Positions 48,039-59,379 of a DNA stretch of 64,000 nucleotides are shown here, in pieces. The first letter of the stretch is position 1. Every line of letters begins with the position of its first letter. The stretch comes from Calonectria ilicicola. Lineage: Eukaryota > Ascomycota > Sordariomycetes > Hypocreales > Nectriaceae. The stretch covers positions 4,960,001-5,024,000 of the forward strand of contig CP085832.1 in assembly GCA_020809705.1 (NCBI GenBank). The letters run 5' to 3'. The notes beneath the pieces are model-generated. The model was not told where the DNA came from and searched no databases. It worked only from the letters and a program-made list of their open reading frames with translations. The position numbers were made by a program, and so were the translations under genes.

Positions 48039-50327
48039 CTAGCTACGCCTATCCATACCTATACATTCATTCTCAATTAAGGAATCCTGCCTGAAGCTTT
48101 CTTGCGAGGAAAATGTATCAGTCAGTTTGGTTGTTGATTGAGAAAGCACTGGATGTTTCGGATCCCGCAAATCCAAGCACCCCATGGCCTCCCCCTTTTG
48201 TGTGGTTGGAATATAGTCCACGCAATTCTTCCACGTCCCGCTACCCCATCCTGCCTGTTCATGGGCAAGCCGTTGCTGTTGAAGTGTCTCATTGGTGACC
48301 CACTCAAGGTGCTTGTAAGTCGACTTTGCGTGTTTTGTAGAACCTTCGGTATCTTCCTCGGGGTCAAGTTTGCGTTGACGCCGACTTACACAGTAGCCAA
48401 AGATAGGCTCGAGGCTGAATGATATGATAATTATAAGAAACCCGAGAGCGTACGTAAAACAAAGCCCAAACATAGAGAATGAGCCAAACTTGGTGGATTG
48501 GATTTTCTGTGTGATTGAAAGGTCAGTGAGGGGACTTAATGAAAAACAAAGTCGGAATCATGTTTGGAAATTTCCGTACCTGATTGGCGCACAGTCTTTT
48601 CTGGTGTGAGTTTTGAGGAAACATCGAATAAGGCTTATATTCCGGTTTGCCAGATACACCAACAGCCGTCATGACGTATCCCATCTGCTTAGAGGCAAGA
48701 CTCATGTTCCAAAGTCTTTCAACGTCTAATTGCCACTGGTTGTTTGGTACGGGGCCCTGTAAGCCTGGCCAATATTTTTCCCGAGAGGCTAAGACAGTAG
48801 ACCCTAATGCTTGGATTATATTAGAGGGACTTTGTACCAATTGTTGCCAAGTCCAGAAATACCAGGAAAACCGGCTGGCCTCTTTGGTGCTGTTTGCAGC
48901 AAAAGGCGTATACATGAGCTCATTCAGAGTTCCTTCGACTCCGAACAGTGGCCCAGCACCAGCAAATGCATCCCAATAAGAAGCTAATGGGCCACACTTG
49001 TAGTTCTTGCTCGAAGGCCTACCACGACAGAACTGAAATTGTTCAACGCATGCCAATGGAGAAGCCGCCTCATCTTTATAGAAACTATACTGTTCGCCAG
49101 ATGCAGAAATAGATGAGAGGATAGTTCCTTTTGTGGTAGCTTGATACCATGGATCCTCAGTCGGGCTCACAAATCTGACACCATTCCCTACCAGAAAGTA
49201 AATAGCGATATCGGCATCTTTCCTCTCCAGGTCAGGAATAGGAATAAAAGTTGAAGTGAGGATATAACTTCCATTATAGATATCGGCTTGATGTTTTCTA
49301 GTCCAAGAAACCTCAGCAAACTTTGCACACTATCTCATGGTTAGAAAAAAACATACCCCAAAATGAAATCATTGAATATCTTTTGAGCGGCCGCATATTG
49401 GGTAGATGTAGACTCTGCAGTATAGGTTCCATTGATCAAAGTTGTGTTACTTTTGGACCCTGATACACTATCCCCATAATAGTATCGGGTATAATTTGCC
49501 GTCTGTTGAGAATAATTTCTTCTATACCCTTTGGTGACGAGAGGTGCGCAGTGGAGCGTTGTCTTGGCCTGAATTTGCTCATCTGCAGGAGTATTCAGTC
49601 CGAGATGGTCGTTGCTGTTGAGGGTGGATTCAAGGAACAGATTAGAATCATTGCTTTTGCAAATTCCGTTTTTAAATGGGCAAGAAGCTCTATGGTTCAT
49701 TTTGCTTGGGATAGTGGAGGCGACAAAGGTTGTACAGTCCAATGCCCCCGAACTATTGGATTGGTAGCATTGTTGGGCATAACTGTCGATATTGTGGTTC
49801 AGGTTGGCCAAGAACGGAGTTATCATGTCCCATGAGCTGATCTTTCCCCCTGTCCGACTGAGGGGCACGGCACAATCGGATGAATCAAGCAAGACATCGT
49901 GGCCAATACCAGTCGAGATGAAAGCAGAGAACCCTCCGGCAATAATAAAGCCGATGGAAAAGAAAACAGCCAACAAAATTGGAATAACCGTGCGGAAGAA
50001 AGGATTTGATGAGCCTCGCCATGCCCAGTACAACCGAGCAAGGGCAAGGAGGCCAGACTCTGTTGAATGCGAATTGCGCAAGATGACTTGGCGTTGGAGA
50101 TGAAGGCCATCTTGGCTATCCATATTTGAATAGTGCCGATGAAGCAGCATACAGATAATTCTCCAAAAACGAGACCCAGCAAGGGCGATAAAGAATGATG
50201 TAAAGGCGATGACCAAGTTAGAGTTGAATCTGGTGAGGGTGAGCGTAGCGCCAAGAACTGGACCTCGCGACCAGTTTGTCCAGACACCCAAATAGACTGG
50301 TAGCTCAGAGTTTGTTCCAGACGCCAT
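48039..50327 (-). CDS. Fungal integral membrane protein of unknown function
   Basis: Three exons, 49357-50327, 48580-49297 and 48039-48506, 718 residues. Membrane segments: NLVIAFTSFFIALAG near residue 35, a long one at about 115-145 (TVIPILLAVFFSIGFIIAGGFSAFI), and one near residue 580 (GLCFTYALGFLIIIISF). Between them lies a roughly 430-residue loop rich in cysteines and N-glycosylation sequons, so probably extracellular or lumenal; the tail after the last segment is hydrophilic. I recognise the general type, a conserved hypothetical family of filamentous fungi, but not a function. The first intron ends at ACTAG (49298-49302) because the nearer TAG would break the frame. An in-frame ATG at 50423 would add 32 residues; I prefer the shorter start, without strong evidence. 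Confidence 0.75.
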
Positions 50328-52224
50328 GATGAACGACTTCCATAAGCCTGCTCCTATTCTGAAAAAAGAAAAAAAGAAAAGACCTGGAATCTGGATTGGT
50401 TCAGGTGACGGTGGGAAAGGCAAAGCTTGAATGGAGGAGGGATGTCTCTCGTATTTAGTACCACAAGGTATTTACGAAAAGAAAAAAAAAAGATAGTGGA
50501 AAGGGCTTTATTCTCTAAATTCCTTATGACGTTTCTTTTTCGCATTCGCCATGTTTTGTATTTTTAGCTTGGTCGGAAGTGCCGAGGGGGGCTTAGAGTA
50601 TGCATATACGCAGGGAGGAAGGGAGCCCCATAGGGCTGATAAGTGAGAAGGGGATCAACAGCAATGGTAGCCTATCAGGGAGCAGCAAGCAGGCGTCACT
50701 CACTGCTTGGCAGAATCCTTCGTGGAGACATTAGGTGGTAGTGGTGAGTTTGGGGGTGTTGGTTCGTCACTAAGCGTGTTGATTCGCCCGCATTTTAACC
50801 ATGAAACCACGGCACAAGTCCCGAGTGGTCGGGCAAGGGTAGCGACAGTCGGAAATGGCGACAACTCTCGGTGGCATTAGTGAGGGGAAAGCAGTGATTG
50901 AATGACTCAATTCTGCGACTCGGTATCGTCTGCCACCCAAGCATTATCAGCGCTGGGTTTTGCCGTTTTTGGCATTTCCCAGATCTTGACAGGGAATGGA
51001 TATTCACTCTAGCGTCACGGCCTAGCTTCCGTTCTGCATCCCGGTTGCACGAGAGCGGGGCAACACGTAGCATACTTTGATTCTACAGTGAAGATGTGTT
51101 CGGAAGTATTGCCCTATCTGTCTGTATTTCACTGGCCACAACGTTCATGGCTTGCATTAAAGCTCTTGGCTTTGTTGTTGTCAAGCTATATCTGGGTTTT
51201 CTTATAGTGATCGTATGCGAGCTGACCGCCACAAGGTGGGTCCTCAGTGACAAAGAACCCAATGATGATGGATATCAGTGAGTGAAACAGGTCCCAGCTG
51301 AGGCAGCCAAGGCACGGCTGATCCCTCCAGATGCCGGCAGACAGGACCGGGGTATTACGCTCCACTTCACAGCCACCAAAGTCCTAAAAAGTAATCCACC
51401 TTGAGCACATAATTCGCCACCAGTTGAATCAATAATTGCTCGGCAGAAGAAATATTTACTCATGATTGGATTGATACGCATGGCCCCCAAAATCCGGGAG
51501 GCACCAAAGCATCCCGATTCGCATCATTGATTGGATTGGCCCTTACCTCGGTACTTAGCTTCTGGATTGATTCTGACATGCATCTCGTAACCATACTTTT
51601 CCCCCTTGCGAGTGCACAATAATCGGGTGTACCTGACTGGATTGTGAACAATCGAGTTGTAACTGTCTGTCCAAGTCCCAGCCATCGTAAACCAATCAGA
51701 TAACAGTATGAAAAAGGGGCATATGTTTACGAGTTGATACATCTGGGAATGATTCTGGCAGATTAACGTGACCAAGTTGTATTGAAATCAAATGAGCCTA
51801 ATCTCAGCGATGGCACGCTGTGCTGAATTTACATATATCCTGGCAGCTGAAGATGGCCATAACGTTGGAGTGGAGAGGACAGAGATATGTTTACGTCAAG
51901 GACGTCTAGTTCAGCCAAACAGGCCGATGTTGGGCAACAAAAATGACGTTATCTCAACTGTTAGGTTGCTTCTTCCTACAGGAAATATCCATGCGTACAA
52001 TATGGATACTATTAAATATATCGCTTGCGTGCGCTGCATAAAATGTGTATAAGACCGCGGTGGAGCTGTTCCTGGATAACGAGTGCGTTCATTCTAACTC
52101 ACCCAACGAGTAGGTGGAATGGTGGCCACAGATTGACAATCAATTTTGTATTTCCACAACAACAATAATGGTAAATTTATTTGATTTAGAATTGAGTAGT
52201 ATTGTTGAACTAGTTCCGTGTAAA
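50328..52224. other. 1.9-kb intergenic region without recognisable gene
   Basis: Upstream of the membrane-protein gene and downstream of the serine-hydrolase gene. Contains only short open frames (60-90 codons) on both strands with no domain, no codon pattern and no supporting splice sites. No repeats or RNA genes recognised. Confidence 0.45.
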
Positions 52225-53460
52225 TCAAGCCTGGGTTTCTTTCCACGCGACGCGCTTGTGGTAAATATCACGGCGGAACACCTGTTTCAACTCGGCCAAG
52301 AGTTGGACGTCAACAGGCAAAGACGGCTGAGGCGCAGCGATACCGCACAGGTTGTTTTTGCGATCAATAAACCAGGCAAGGGACAGGCCACCGCCCCATG
52401 TCAGGGTGCCTTGGCCGTACCAGCCTTTGACATCCTTGAGCGTGATGAGGCCGCCCAAGCCGTAGCCGGTCTTTGTTTCGGGATCGACACCCACGCGGAA
52501 GAAGGGACCCAAGGGACTGGCTAGGGCAGCGCGGTGCCCAGCCGAAGCTTCTGGGCTCAGGTGGTTGCGGAACATGTCATCGACGGTGGAGGGCTTGAGC
52601 AACTTGCCGTCATTAGCCAGCAACGACCGCAGCACCTTGACGTAGTCAACGGCGGACATGAACAGGCCCTGGCCACCAAAGTGTCCTTCGGAGCGCTTGT
52701 TCTGGTCGGCGTTACCGCCGACTACAGCGCGCCCGGTGCCCTCCGGGTCATCGGGGTTGAGGTCAACCTGACGCGCACGCAGGTCCTCACGCGTCACGGG
52801 GTAGAACTCGGCGCTCGTGATGCCCAGCGGGTCGCAGATGCGCTGCTGGACATGCTGGCCCAGGGTGCGGCCTGTCACACGCTCCACAATGCGGCCGGCC
52901 CAGTCCAGACCGGGGCCGTACATCCAGCCGGCGTCGGGTTGGAAGCCGAGCGGGTATTTGAAGGCCTCCTCGACTGGTCGGCGCTGGCCCTCGACAGGTG
53001 CGTTGAAACGCTCTGCCCACTTGCCTACCACTGGGTCGAGGAAGTGGTAGCTGGTCCCCGCGCTGTGCGTCAGCAGCATCTCCAGCGTGATGGCGTGCTC
53101 AGCGGGGACCAGCAGCGGCGTGTCGTCGTCGCCAAAGCCTGTCAGGACCTGCTTAGCCGCCAGCTCGGGTGCCACAGTTGATACATCACCCTTGAGCGTC
53201 AGCAGGCCATCATCGACACACTGCAGTGCTGCAATCGTCGCAATCAGCTTCGTGGCCGACGCCAGATAAAGCACGTCGTCCAACCCTTGCGACTGCTTCT
53301 CGCCTGACAGGAGCGTCCGCTCACCCAGCGCCTTCTCGTACACAAAATTGCCTTCGGCGTCGGTTGCGCAGAGGATAGCACCATTGATCTTGCCTGCGTC
53401 AATGGCCGCTTGGAAGCTGGTCTCGATATCATTGGTCATGGTGTGTTCAGTGCGGTTCAA
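52225..53460 (-). CDS. Beta-lactamase-fold serine hydrolase (EstB/LovD-like)
   Basis: Single exon, 411 residues. The active-site SxxK is SATK (residues 68-71, YLASATKL), followed by a Tyr motif YGPGLDW near residue 180 and a late WGGG in place of the KTG box. This is the class C beta-lactamase / penicillin-binding protein fold used in fungi by esterases and acyltransferases such as LovD; the substrate here is unknown. Met8 is a possible alternative start. The gene is visibly richer in G and C than its flanks and intronless, with long antisense open frames as a result; that could reflect strong codon preference or ancient acquisition from bacteria. It is in tandem with the ATPase gene, 446 bases away. 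Confidence 0.9.
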   Translation of the reverse strand: MNRTEHTMTNDIETSFQAAIDAGKINGAILCATDAEGNFVYEKALGERTLLSGEKQSQGLDDVLYLASATKLIATIAALQCVDDGLLTLKGDVSTVAPELAAKQVLTGFGDDDTPLLVPAEHAITLEMLLTHSAGTSYHFLDPVVGKWAERFNAPVEGQRRPVEEAFKYPLGFQPDAGWMYGPGLDWAGRIVERVTGRTLGQHVQQRICDPLGITSAEFYPVTREDLRARQVDLNPDDPEGTGRAVVGGNADQNKRSEGHFGGQGLFMSAVDYVKVLRSLLANDGKLLKPSTVDDMFRNHLSPEASAGHRAALASPLGPFFRVGVDPETKTGYGLGGLITLKDVKGWYGQGTLTWGGGLSLAWFIDRKNNLCGIAAPQPSLPVDVQLLAELKQVFRRDIYHKRVAWKETQA

Positions 53461-53906
53461 TTCACTTCACTTGAGATACCGGTTCCTCTCCCACACGATG
53501 CTTGGCCCCCCAGTCCAGCTGCCCGAGAGTATTTATAAATATAGATTCCAGTCGCATTCACCCCCCACTTGCTTTCCCTCGTCTTTATTCGCTATCTTTA
53601 GCTCCGCGGCAAGTGACTCATATCCACTCATGGTGCCAGAACGCCATCTTTTAGCTATTTTTGCTCCACCATGCAGGTATTGTGCCGACACCCGGCGTCA
53701 CTTTTACGACACGGTAATTGTAACACATACAAGCACACTCCTACTCGATTTTTAGTCTCCAGATTTCATTCCTCATATTGGTACAGCCTCATACTTCCTC
53801 CCACTAATCACCACTACTTTCAACTACTCGACTCGCGTTCTCGACAACAAAGAAAAGAATTGCCCCCTCCCCCGTCCTAGCCATGCCCTCCCCCAATCAC
53901 TATCAC
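53461..53906. other. Intergenic between serine hydrolase and P-type ATPase genes
   Basis: 446 bases, promoter of the hydrolase gene, pyrimidine-rich in its right half. Nothing else seen. Confidence 0.5.
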
Positions 53907-56900
53907 TTACAGCCAAGTTTTGAAACATCGTGTGTAAGCCCACTTGACGCCCTCAATGAGAATACAGTACACCAGCAACTGCACCAAAAGAAACCCAGGA
54001 AATGATGCTGCTGGCTCCACCAGTCCTAATACTCTCTGCGCATCAACATTCCATGGAATCGCGTATCCAACCACCATAGTGACTGTGGTAATCACTGCAA
54101 GCGGCTTGGTGCAGCGGCTCTGTATAAATGCCACCTTTGACGTTCGCACAAGATGGATCACTAGAATTTGAAGGAGTACTCTATCATTATGTATGTAAGC
54201 CAAAAACTGCCCTTGTCATACTAGAGACGACACTGAACGTACCCTTGAATAAAGTAGTGAGACTGGAACATCTTGACGTGATTCTCGTTGGCAGCTGTCT
54301 GAATGTTGTAATGGAACCAACCTAAAAGGAATGTCGAGATATTTATCACCGCGTTGGTAAAGCCGACGATGAGACAAAAGCGAACCAAGTCATAGGTGTT
54401 CCAATCTTTGGGCGTTAGAATGTACTCGGGATCAACCCTATCCCAAGGGATACCGATCTGGCTGATGTCCCAGAGCAGGTCCTGTGTAAGCATTTGTACG
54501 CTTACAATCTGTTTTTATTGTAAGCCTCTCGTATGTCCTTAAATGAGAAGTCGCAATGAGCGTACTGGTTGGAAGGGGAGCCACGCGCTCGCGACAAGAA
54601 TACTGATCACGTTGCCGACGTTGCATGACACGGCCATCTATCTGCGGTCAGTTATGAAGGTAACGAGGTCACTAATGTCATTAAAATAACCTTTACGTAT
54701 TTCATTGTGTTGCCATACGTCAGTCGGCCCTTTTTCACGCCGGACACAATCACATCGAGGCCCTTTTCTGTAAGAACCACATCGGCGCAGTCCTTTGCGG
54801 CGCTTGCTCCAGAGTTGACCGAAATTCCCACATCAGACTGGCGAAGGGCTATGCAGTCGTTGATGCCATCTCCCAGCATACCTACACTATAGCCCATACT
54901 GCGGAGGGTGCCAATAACGACAGCCTTTTGATCTGGTGTCAGTTTGGCAAATACTTTGCAGCTCTTAACAATCTCGTTGATGTTTTCGCCTGCCTGGTAC
55001 ATGTGCCAGAGCTCCGGCCCGGTTATGGCCTGCATTTCCTTCTCATCGTCGTCGTCTGGCTGTACAAGACCCAGCTTTTGGCACACATTGAGCGCTACCG
55101 CCAAGTTATCGCCAGTCAAGATCTTGACCTCGACTCCATAGTCTCGCAGCTGGAAAATAGACTCTTCTGCATCCTCCTTGGGTGGGTCTATAAAGGTCAT
55201 CATACCGTCAAGAGTCATTTCTGCTTCAATCTTTTCCAGACCGTGCTGGTCGTCAAGACTAAATTTCTCCAGTCGTTTCTGGGCTACCAAGAGGACACGA
55301 TAACCATTCTTGTTCAAGTCATTTACCCTCTTGACAATGGCCGACTTCACATTGTTGTCTAATTCGACAATTTCCTCTCCCTGGCGTGCCAGAGAACAGA
55401 GAGCGATGACTTCGTCACATGCACCTTTTACGATTAGTGTGGCCCCGCCCGTGTTCTTCACCACGCAACCAGAGCGGCGACGCTCAAAAGTAAACGGGAT
55501 CGCAAGGACAGTTTGGTAATGCGCAATGTTGATGCTCTTCTCGTCGCTTTCAAGACGGTGGTCCAGGATAGCCGAGTCGATATTGTTTCCATTTGCACCT
55601 TGTGAGCGTGCGTCGACTATGCCCAGCTCAAGGACAGACAGACTCTTCACTCCCAAGCAATCCAAGTGTTCGCAGAGCGTGATTTCATCCTTAGTGAGCG
55701 TTCCTGTCTACACACCAAGTCAATTGGGTCCTCGTTGTCTCTTTTGCAATTCAACCATACCTTATCACAACAGAGAATAGACATGGCACCCAGTCTCTGC
55801 ACCGAATCGAGGCGTTTGCAAATTACTTTCATTCTAGACAGTGAGTATGCTCCACGCGCCAGATTGCCGTTTACAATGGCAGGAAGCATTTCAGGAACCA
55901 GTCCAATAGCAAAGCTGAGACTGAAAAGCGCCGCATGCTTCCAATCGCCGGTTTTGGCACCACTCATGGCCAGGACGATAGGAACCATGACAACCATGGC
56001 GGCAATCATGATCCAGCTCATATTGCTGATTCCTTGCTGGAATGCGTTCTTTCCACGCTTGGTCTTAAGCTTGCTAGCCATCTTCGCTATAAGCACATCT
56101 GGCAACTTATTAGCGGCTGCGCCATTTGGCTCTCAAACCAACTCACCCTGCCCAGTCCGGAGTATGAGTGCAAGGCCATTGCCAGAGACGACGCTAGTAC
56201 CAGAGAGGGCAACGTTCGGCAGATCGAACAGGTTCTCTCCGCTGTTGCCATCAGGAACTGGCTTTTTGGTAGCAGGGTCATTTTCTCCAGTCCAGCTCGA
56301 CTGGCTAATCCGCAGGAACGACGCCTCGAGAATCAACCCATCAGCGGGTACAACACTGCCGGGGGACAGGTATATAACATCGCCGGGAACTAGGTCCTTG
56401 TCTACGGCTACCTTTTCGAAGACTTCAGTCTCGGTGCGCACGGTGAATTCGTCTCTTGGTACCGCTCGTCGAATCTTGATGGCGTTTTTGATTGATCTGT
56501 TGAGCCGAAAGACAGCCAGGCTGCTGCGATACTCTTGCCAGAACCGAATGACGACCGAAATGAGAACCATGGCAAACAAAACCGCCGCTCCAGCCTATTC
56601 ACTATCAGTGTTTATATATAGTAATTTGTGGAGGAGGGATTACTATTTCCCCTCTTGGGACACAAGCCTGGAAAATGGCCAGAAATACAAGCAAGAAGTT
56701 GAAAGGATTGAGAATGGCCTCCAGAAGGCATCGAGGCCATGATGGTGCCTGTTTGGCGGAAATTATATTCGGGCCCTTGTATGCTCTGCGAATTGCCGCC
56801 TCGTGCTCAGTGAGTCCATTCTGGTCGGTTCGCATAAAGGCCAAGGCCTTGTCCACAGGCATTGCTGCGAACGCATGTAGAATGTCTTCTGCTGATGCAC

Positions 56901-56985
56901 CCCGAGCGTCTATGGGGCAATCATTCCAACTGTAATTCGGTGGAGGAGCATTCGGGTCATATTGCTGGTGAGCCTGTGAAGGCAT
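53907..56985 (-). CDS. P-type ATPase, type IIIB magnesium transporter (MgtA-like)
   Basis: Seven exons: 56644-56985, 56147-56594, 55761-56098, 54691-55707, 54566-54637, 54243-54508, 53907-54180; phases agree and give 918 residues, normal for MgtA. Features: SWTGEN actuator loop (TGE), GLVPEMLPAIVN in membrane segment 4 (type III PEML), phosphorylated Asp375 in DKTGTLT, KILTGDN, and GDGINDCIALRQSDVGIS in the hinge. The C-terminal membrane segments include LTQDLLWDISQIGIPWD and FIQGVLLQILVIHLVRT. It would move Mg2+ inward across the plasma membrane. The third intron falls inside DKTGTLT, between Lys and Thr, so an unspliced reading loses the catalytic motif. Exon 5 is only 72 bases. Divergent from the histidine kinase gene across 2.4 kb. 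Confidence 0.93.
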
Positions 56986-59379
56986 AATGATAGCGTTGGT
57001 GTGAAGAAAAGAATGTCGTATGGAGAGCGCTGCTATTAACGCACTTAAAGAATGTGTTGATAATAGCGCATTGCATCAATGATGCGCATGTGTGTGAATC
57101 GGTTGTAATTCTCTTGAGAGAAGAATTTTTTTGAGTATTTCCTCTCAAAAAAAGGAAAAAGGAAAAAAGATTGAAAATTGCCTTGGTCAATGAATGAATG
57201 AGTGAATCTTGGACAGGCGTAAATGACAGTGGTGCGGAAGATGATCTTGGGCTTGAGGAAACAAGATACCATGGATCAAAATAGTCGGGGCTTGATGGCT
57301 ATTTCAATTTAACGCAAAACCCATTCCATCCAAGACGAGAACTTGAGTTTCTTATTTCTGGAGACTGACAAGATGGCCGTGGGTGGCCCACACAATGTCC
57401 AGATTTAGGAACAACAGAAATCCAACATATTCAATCTCGAATCTTAAATGAGTTTCAACATCCACTCCTGCAAAAATAAACCAGTTAATAGGCCTCATCT
57501 CATGAGACGCGTCGCGGCGTTGCCGATAGAGTTGTACTTTCTGTCTAAATGGGAAAGCAAACCGCCACAAATAGTTACGCTTCCGGCCAAAACGTGTCAT
57601 TGTGATCGCGTTTCTTTTTATCAGTCTTTCCAGTCGCCTCAAGGAATGCTATTTATGATGGCCAAAAAGAAATATTAAAAAAAATGTGTTCAATTTAATA
57701 ATCTCATGTTCACGTCATGGACACTCAGCGCAAGATCATAAGCAGGAGGATCAATTCCTCATACCTTTATCCACTCCTATGCTCAAGGTGCGCTTTATCA
57801 ATTTCATGATTTTGAGCCAAATAAGATACCTAAGAAGGGGAATAATCGTCAATACATCAAGTACATAATCCTATTTGATACAATGCGACCATGGCTTTGT
57901 TCAGCATGATGCAGGCATCATTCCAATGGGCAAATAGGTATTTGCTTTGACATCCCAACCATGCCCATGGTGACATCGTTTCATAGATGGAAGGACAAAA
58001 ACAACGACGAAAGATCAGTATCAAATGTCAAAAAAAACCCAAAAATTAAATAAATCACATATCATGTGTTCTATTCCAAATAATCCTGGATGAATTTTTT
58101 TTCCCCGCAGGGCATCTTCAAAAGACGCGCGCACCAATTGTGTATCCCGCTCAACTGCCAACGCAGTGACCACGTAGGAATGCAGCACAACTGATCGCAG
58201 CTTTTGTTTTCTTTTTCTTTCAAATCAATGCATCCCAATCCATTACACTCAGAAAATGCATAAGACTGTTCCTAGAAGCTATGAGCGGTGAAGGATTTTG
58301 TTGAAGGCTTGGGCCTTGTCGATCTGTTGATCGCTGCTGGACTAAATCGTCCACGCTGGCTTTCTCCGTGCTTGGGCTTGCGGATTGCCACAGGGAATGA
58401 GGGGGTCAAGTAATAATAGCGACTACATAAATCGCAACGAAACTCGGGTATTTTTTAGCGTTGTGTTTGCCCCCGGTTGCTGGTGAGCGTCGCCCAAAAA
58501 AAAGGTCACTTGATGAAGTGCCTCTCACAGCACCACAGTGGCGAACTGATCACAGCACTAGCTCAGCTCTAGACCAGCTGCCAAACAGATTGCTGTGGGT
58601 CGGGCCGCGGAGACATTCGAGCGCACGTCCAGCGCGCCTGAAGAGGTCGGTCGGTGCTTTGGCTTGATGCGCCAATGCCAAAGAATCAACGGGAAGTGGG
58701 ACGACATGCTGATTTGACGATGATATTCGGGGCTGATATGGATGATGGCGAGGGCTGACACAATGCAGACGACGTACAATCAAGGCCAAAGCGGGTTTGC
58801 TTTTTACAAGACAAGAGCAGACACGCACACGCCCGTCCAGCAACACAAGACTCATGTGCCGCCGGCTCTACCGAACAGTGCCGGCATCCCAATCCAAACC
58901 CGCTAACTTTACCCCCTGCCTGTACTGTACTCTGTAGTGTGCACAGCGTTGTAGTGGGCCCGTGTGTAATGCCCTAGCATCTCTGGCACTGGGCTTGTAA
59001 GTCGGCTTCACAAGCCCTGCCAGCGCCATCGACAGTCGGATCATGAACCAAATAGCTGGTCATGTCAGGTGGCAAGCAGCCAGCATCTCAGCTCACCATC
59101 GGCCTCTCGAATGCCGTGTCCAGCCATCGCAGGCCTGCCGTCCGCCTCCCCATCCGCGGCCATTCGTTGATCCGCCGGACGCAGACTAGCGGACTTCCCT
59201 AGCCTGCGCCATCTAAGACATCCTGCTAAGCGTGCCCGTAGCCTTTGCGGCGGGCATCTTCGTCCAACTCTTCCTCTTCTCGAATCAATCTCGCCTCGGT
59301 CCCGCAGCGTTGGATCGAGAAACCGCCATCCAAAGACTCGGCCAGATAGGCTGACGAAATTCACCGTCGCCATTCTCCC
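56986..59379. other. 2.4-kb divergent intergenic region
   Basis: Promoters of the ATPase and of the histidine kinase. Holds purine runs near 57,150 and scattered open frames of 60-145 codons with no protein features. The right 900 bases (58,450-59,380) are G+C-rich. Probably a long 5' leader of the kinase gene lies here; no small gene can be supported. Confidence 0.4.

Noticed and set aside
51096..51281. 61-codon hydrophobic frame (possible small membrane protein)
   Set aside because: No start context or homologue I recognise; one membrane-like stretch of this length is common by chance.
52534..53181. 215-codon plus-strand frame
   Set aside because: Complete antisense shadow of the G+C-rich serine hydrolase gene.
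53348..53880. Two overlapping plus-strand frames upstream of the serine hydrolase
   Set aside because: They begin antisense to the hydrolase gene and run through its promoter; no protein features.
55666..56742. 358-codon plus-strand frame
   Set aside because: Antisense to several exons of the P-type ATPase, whose motifs are unequivocal.
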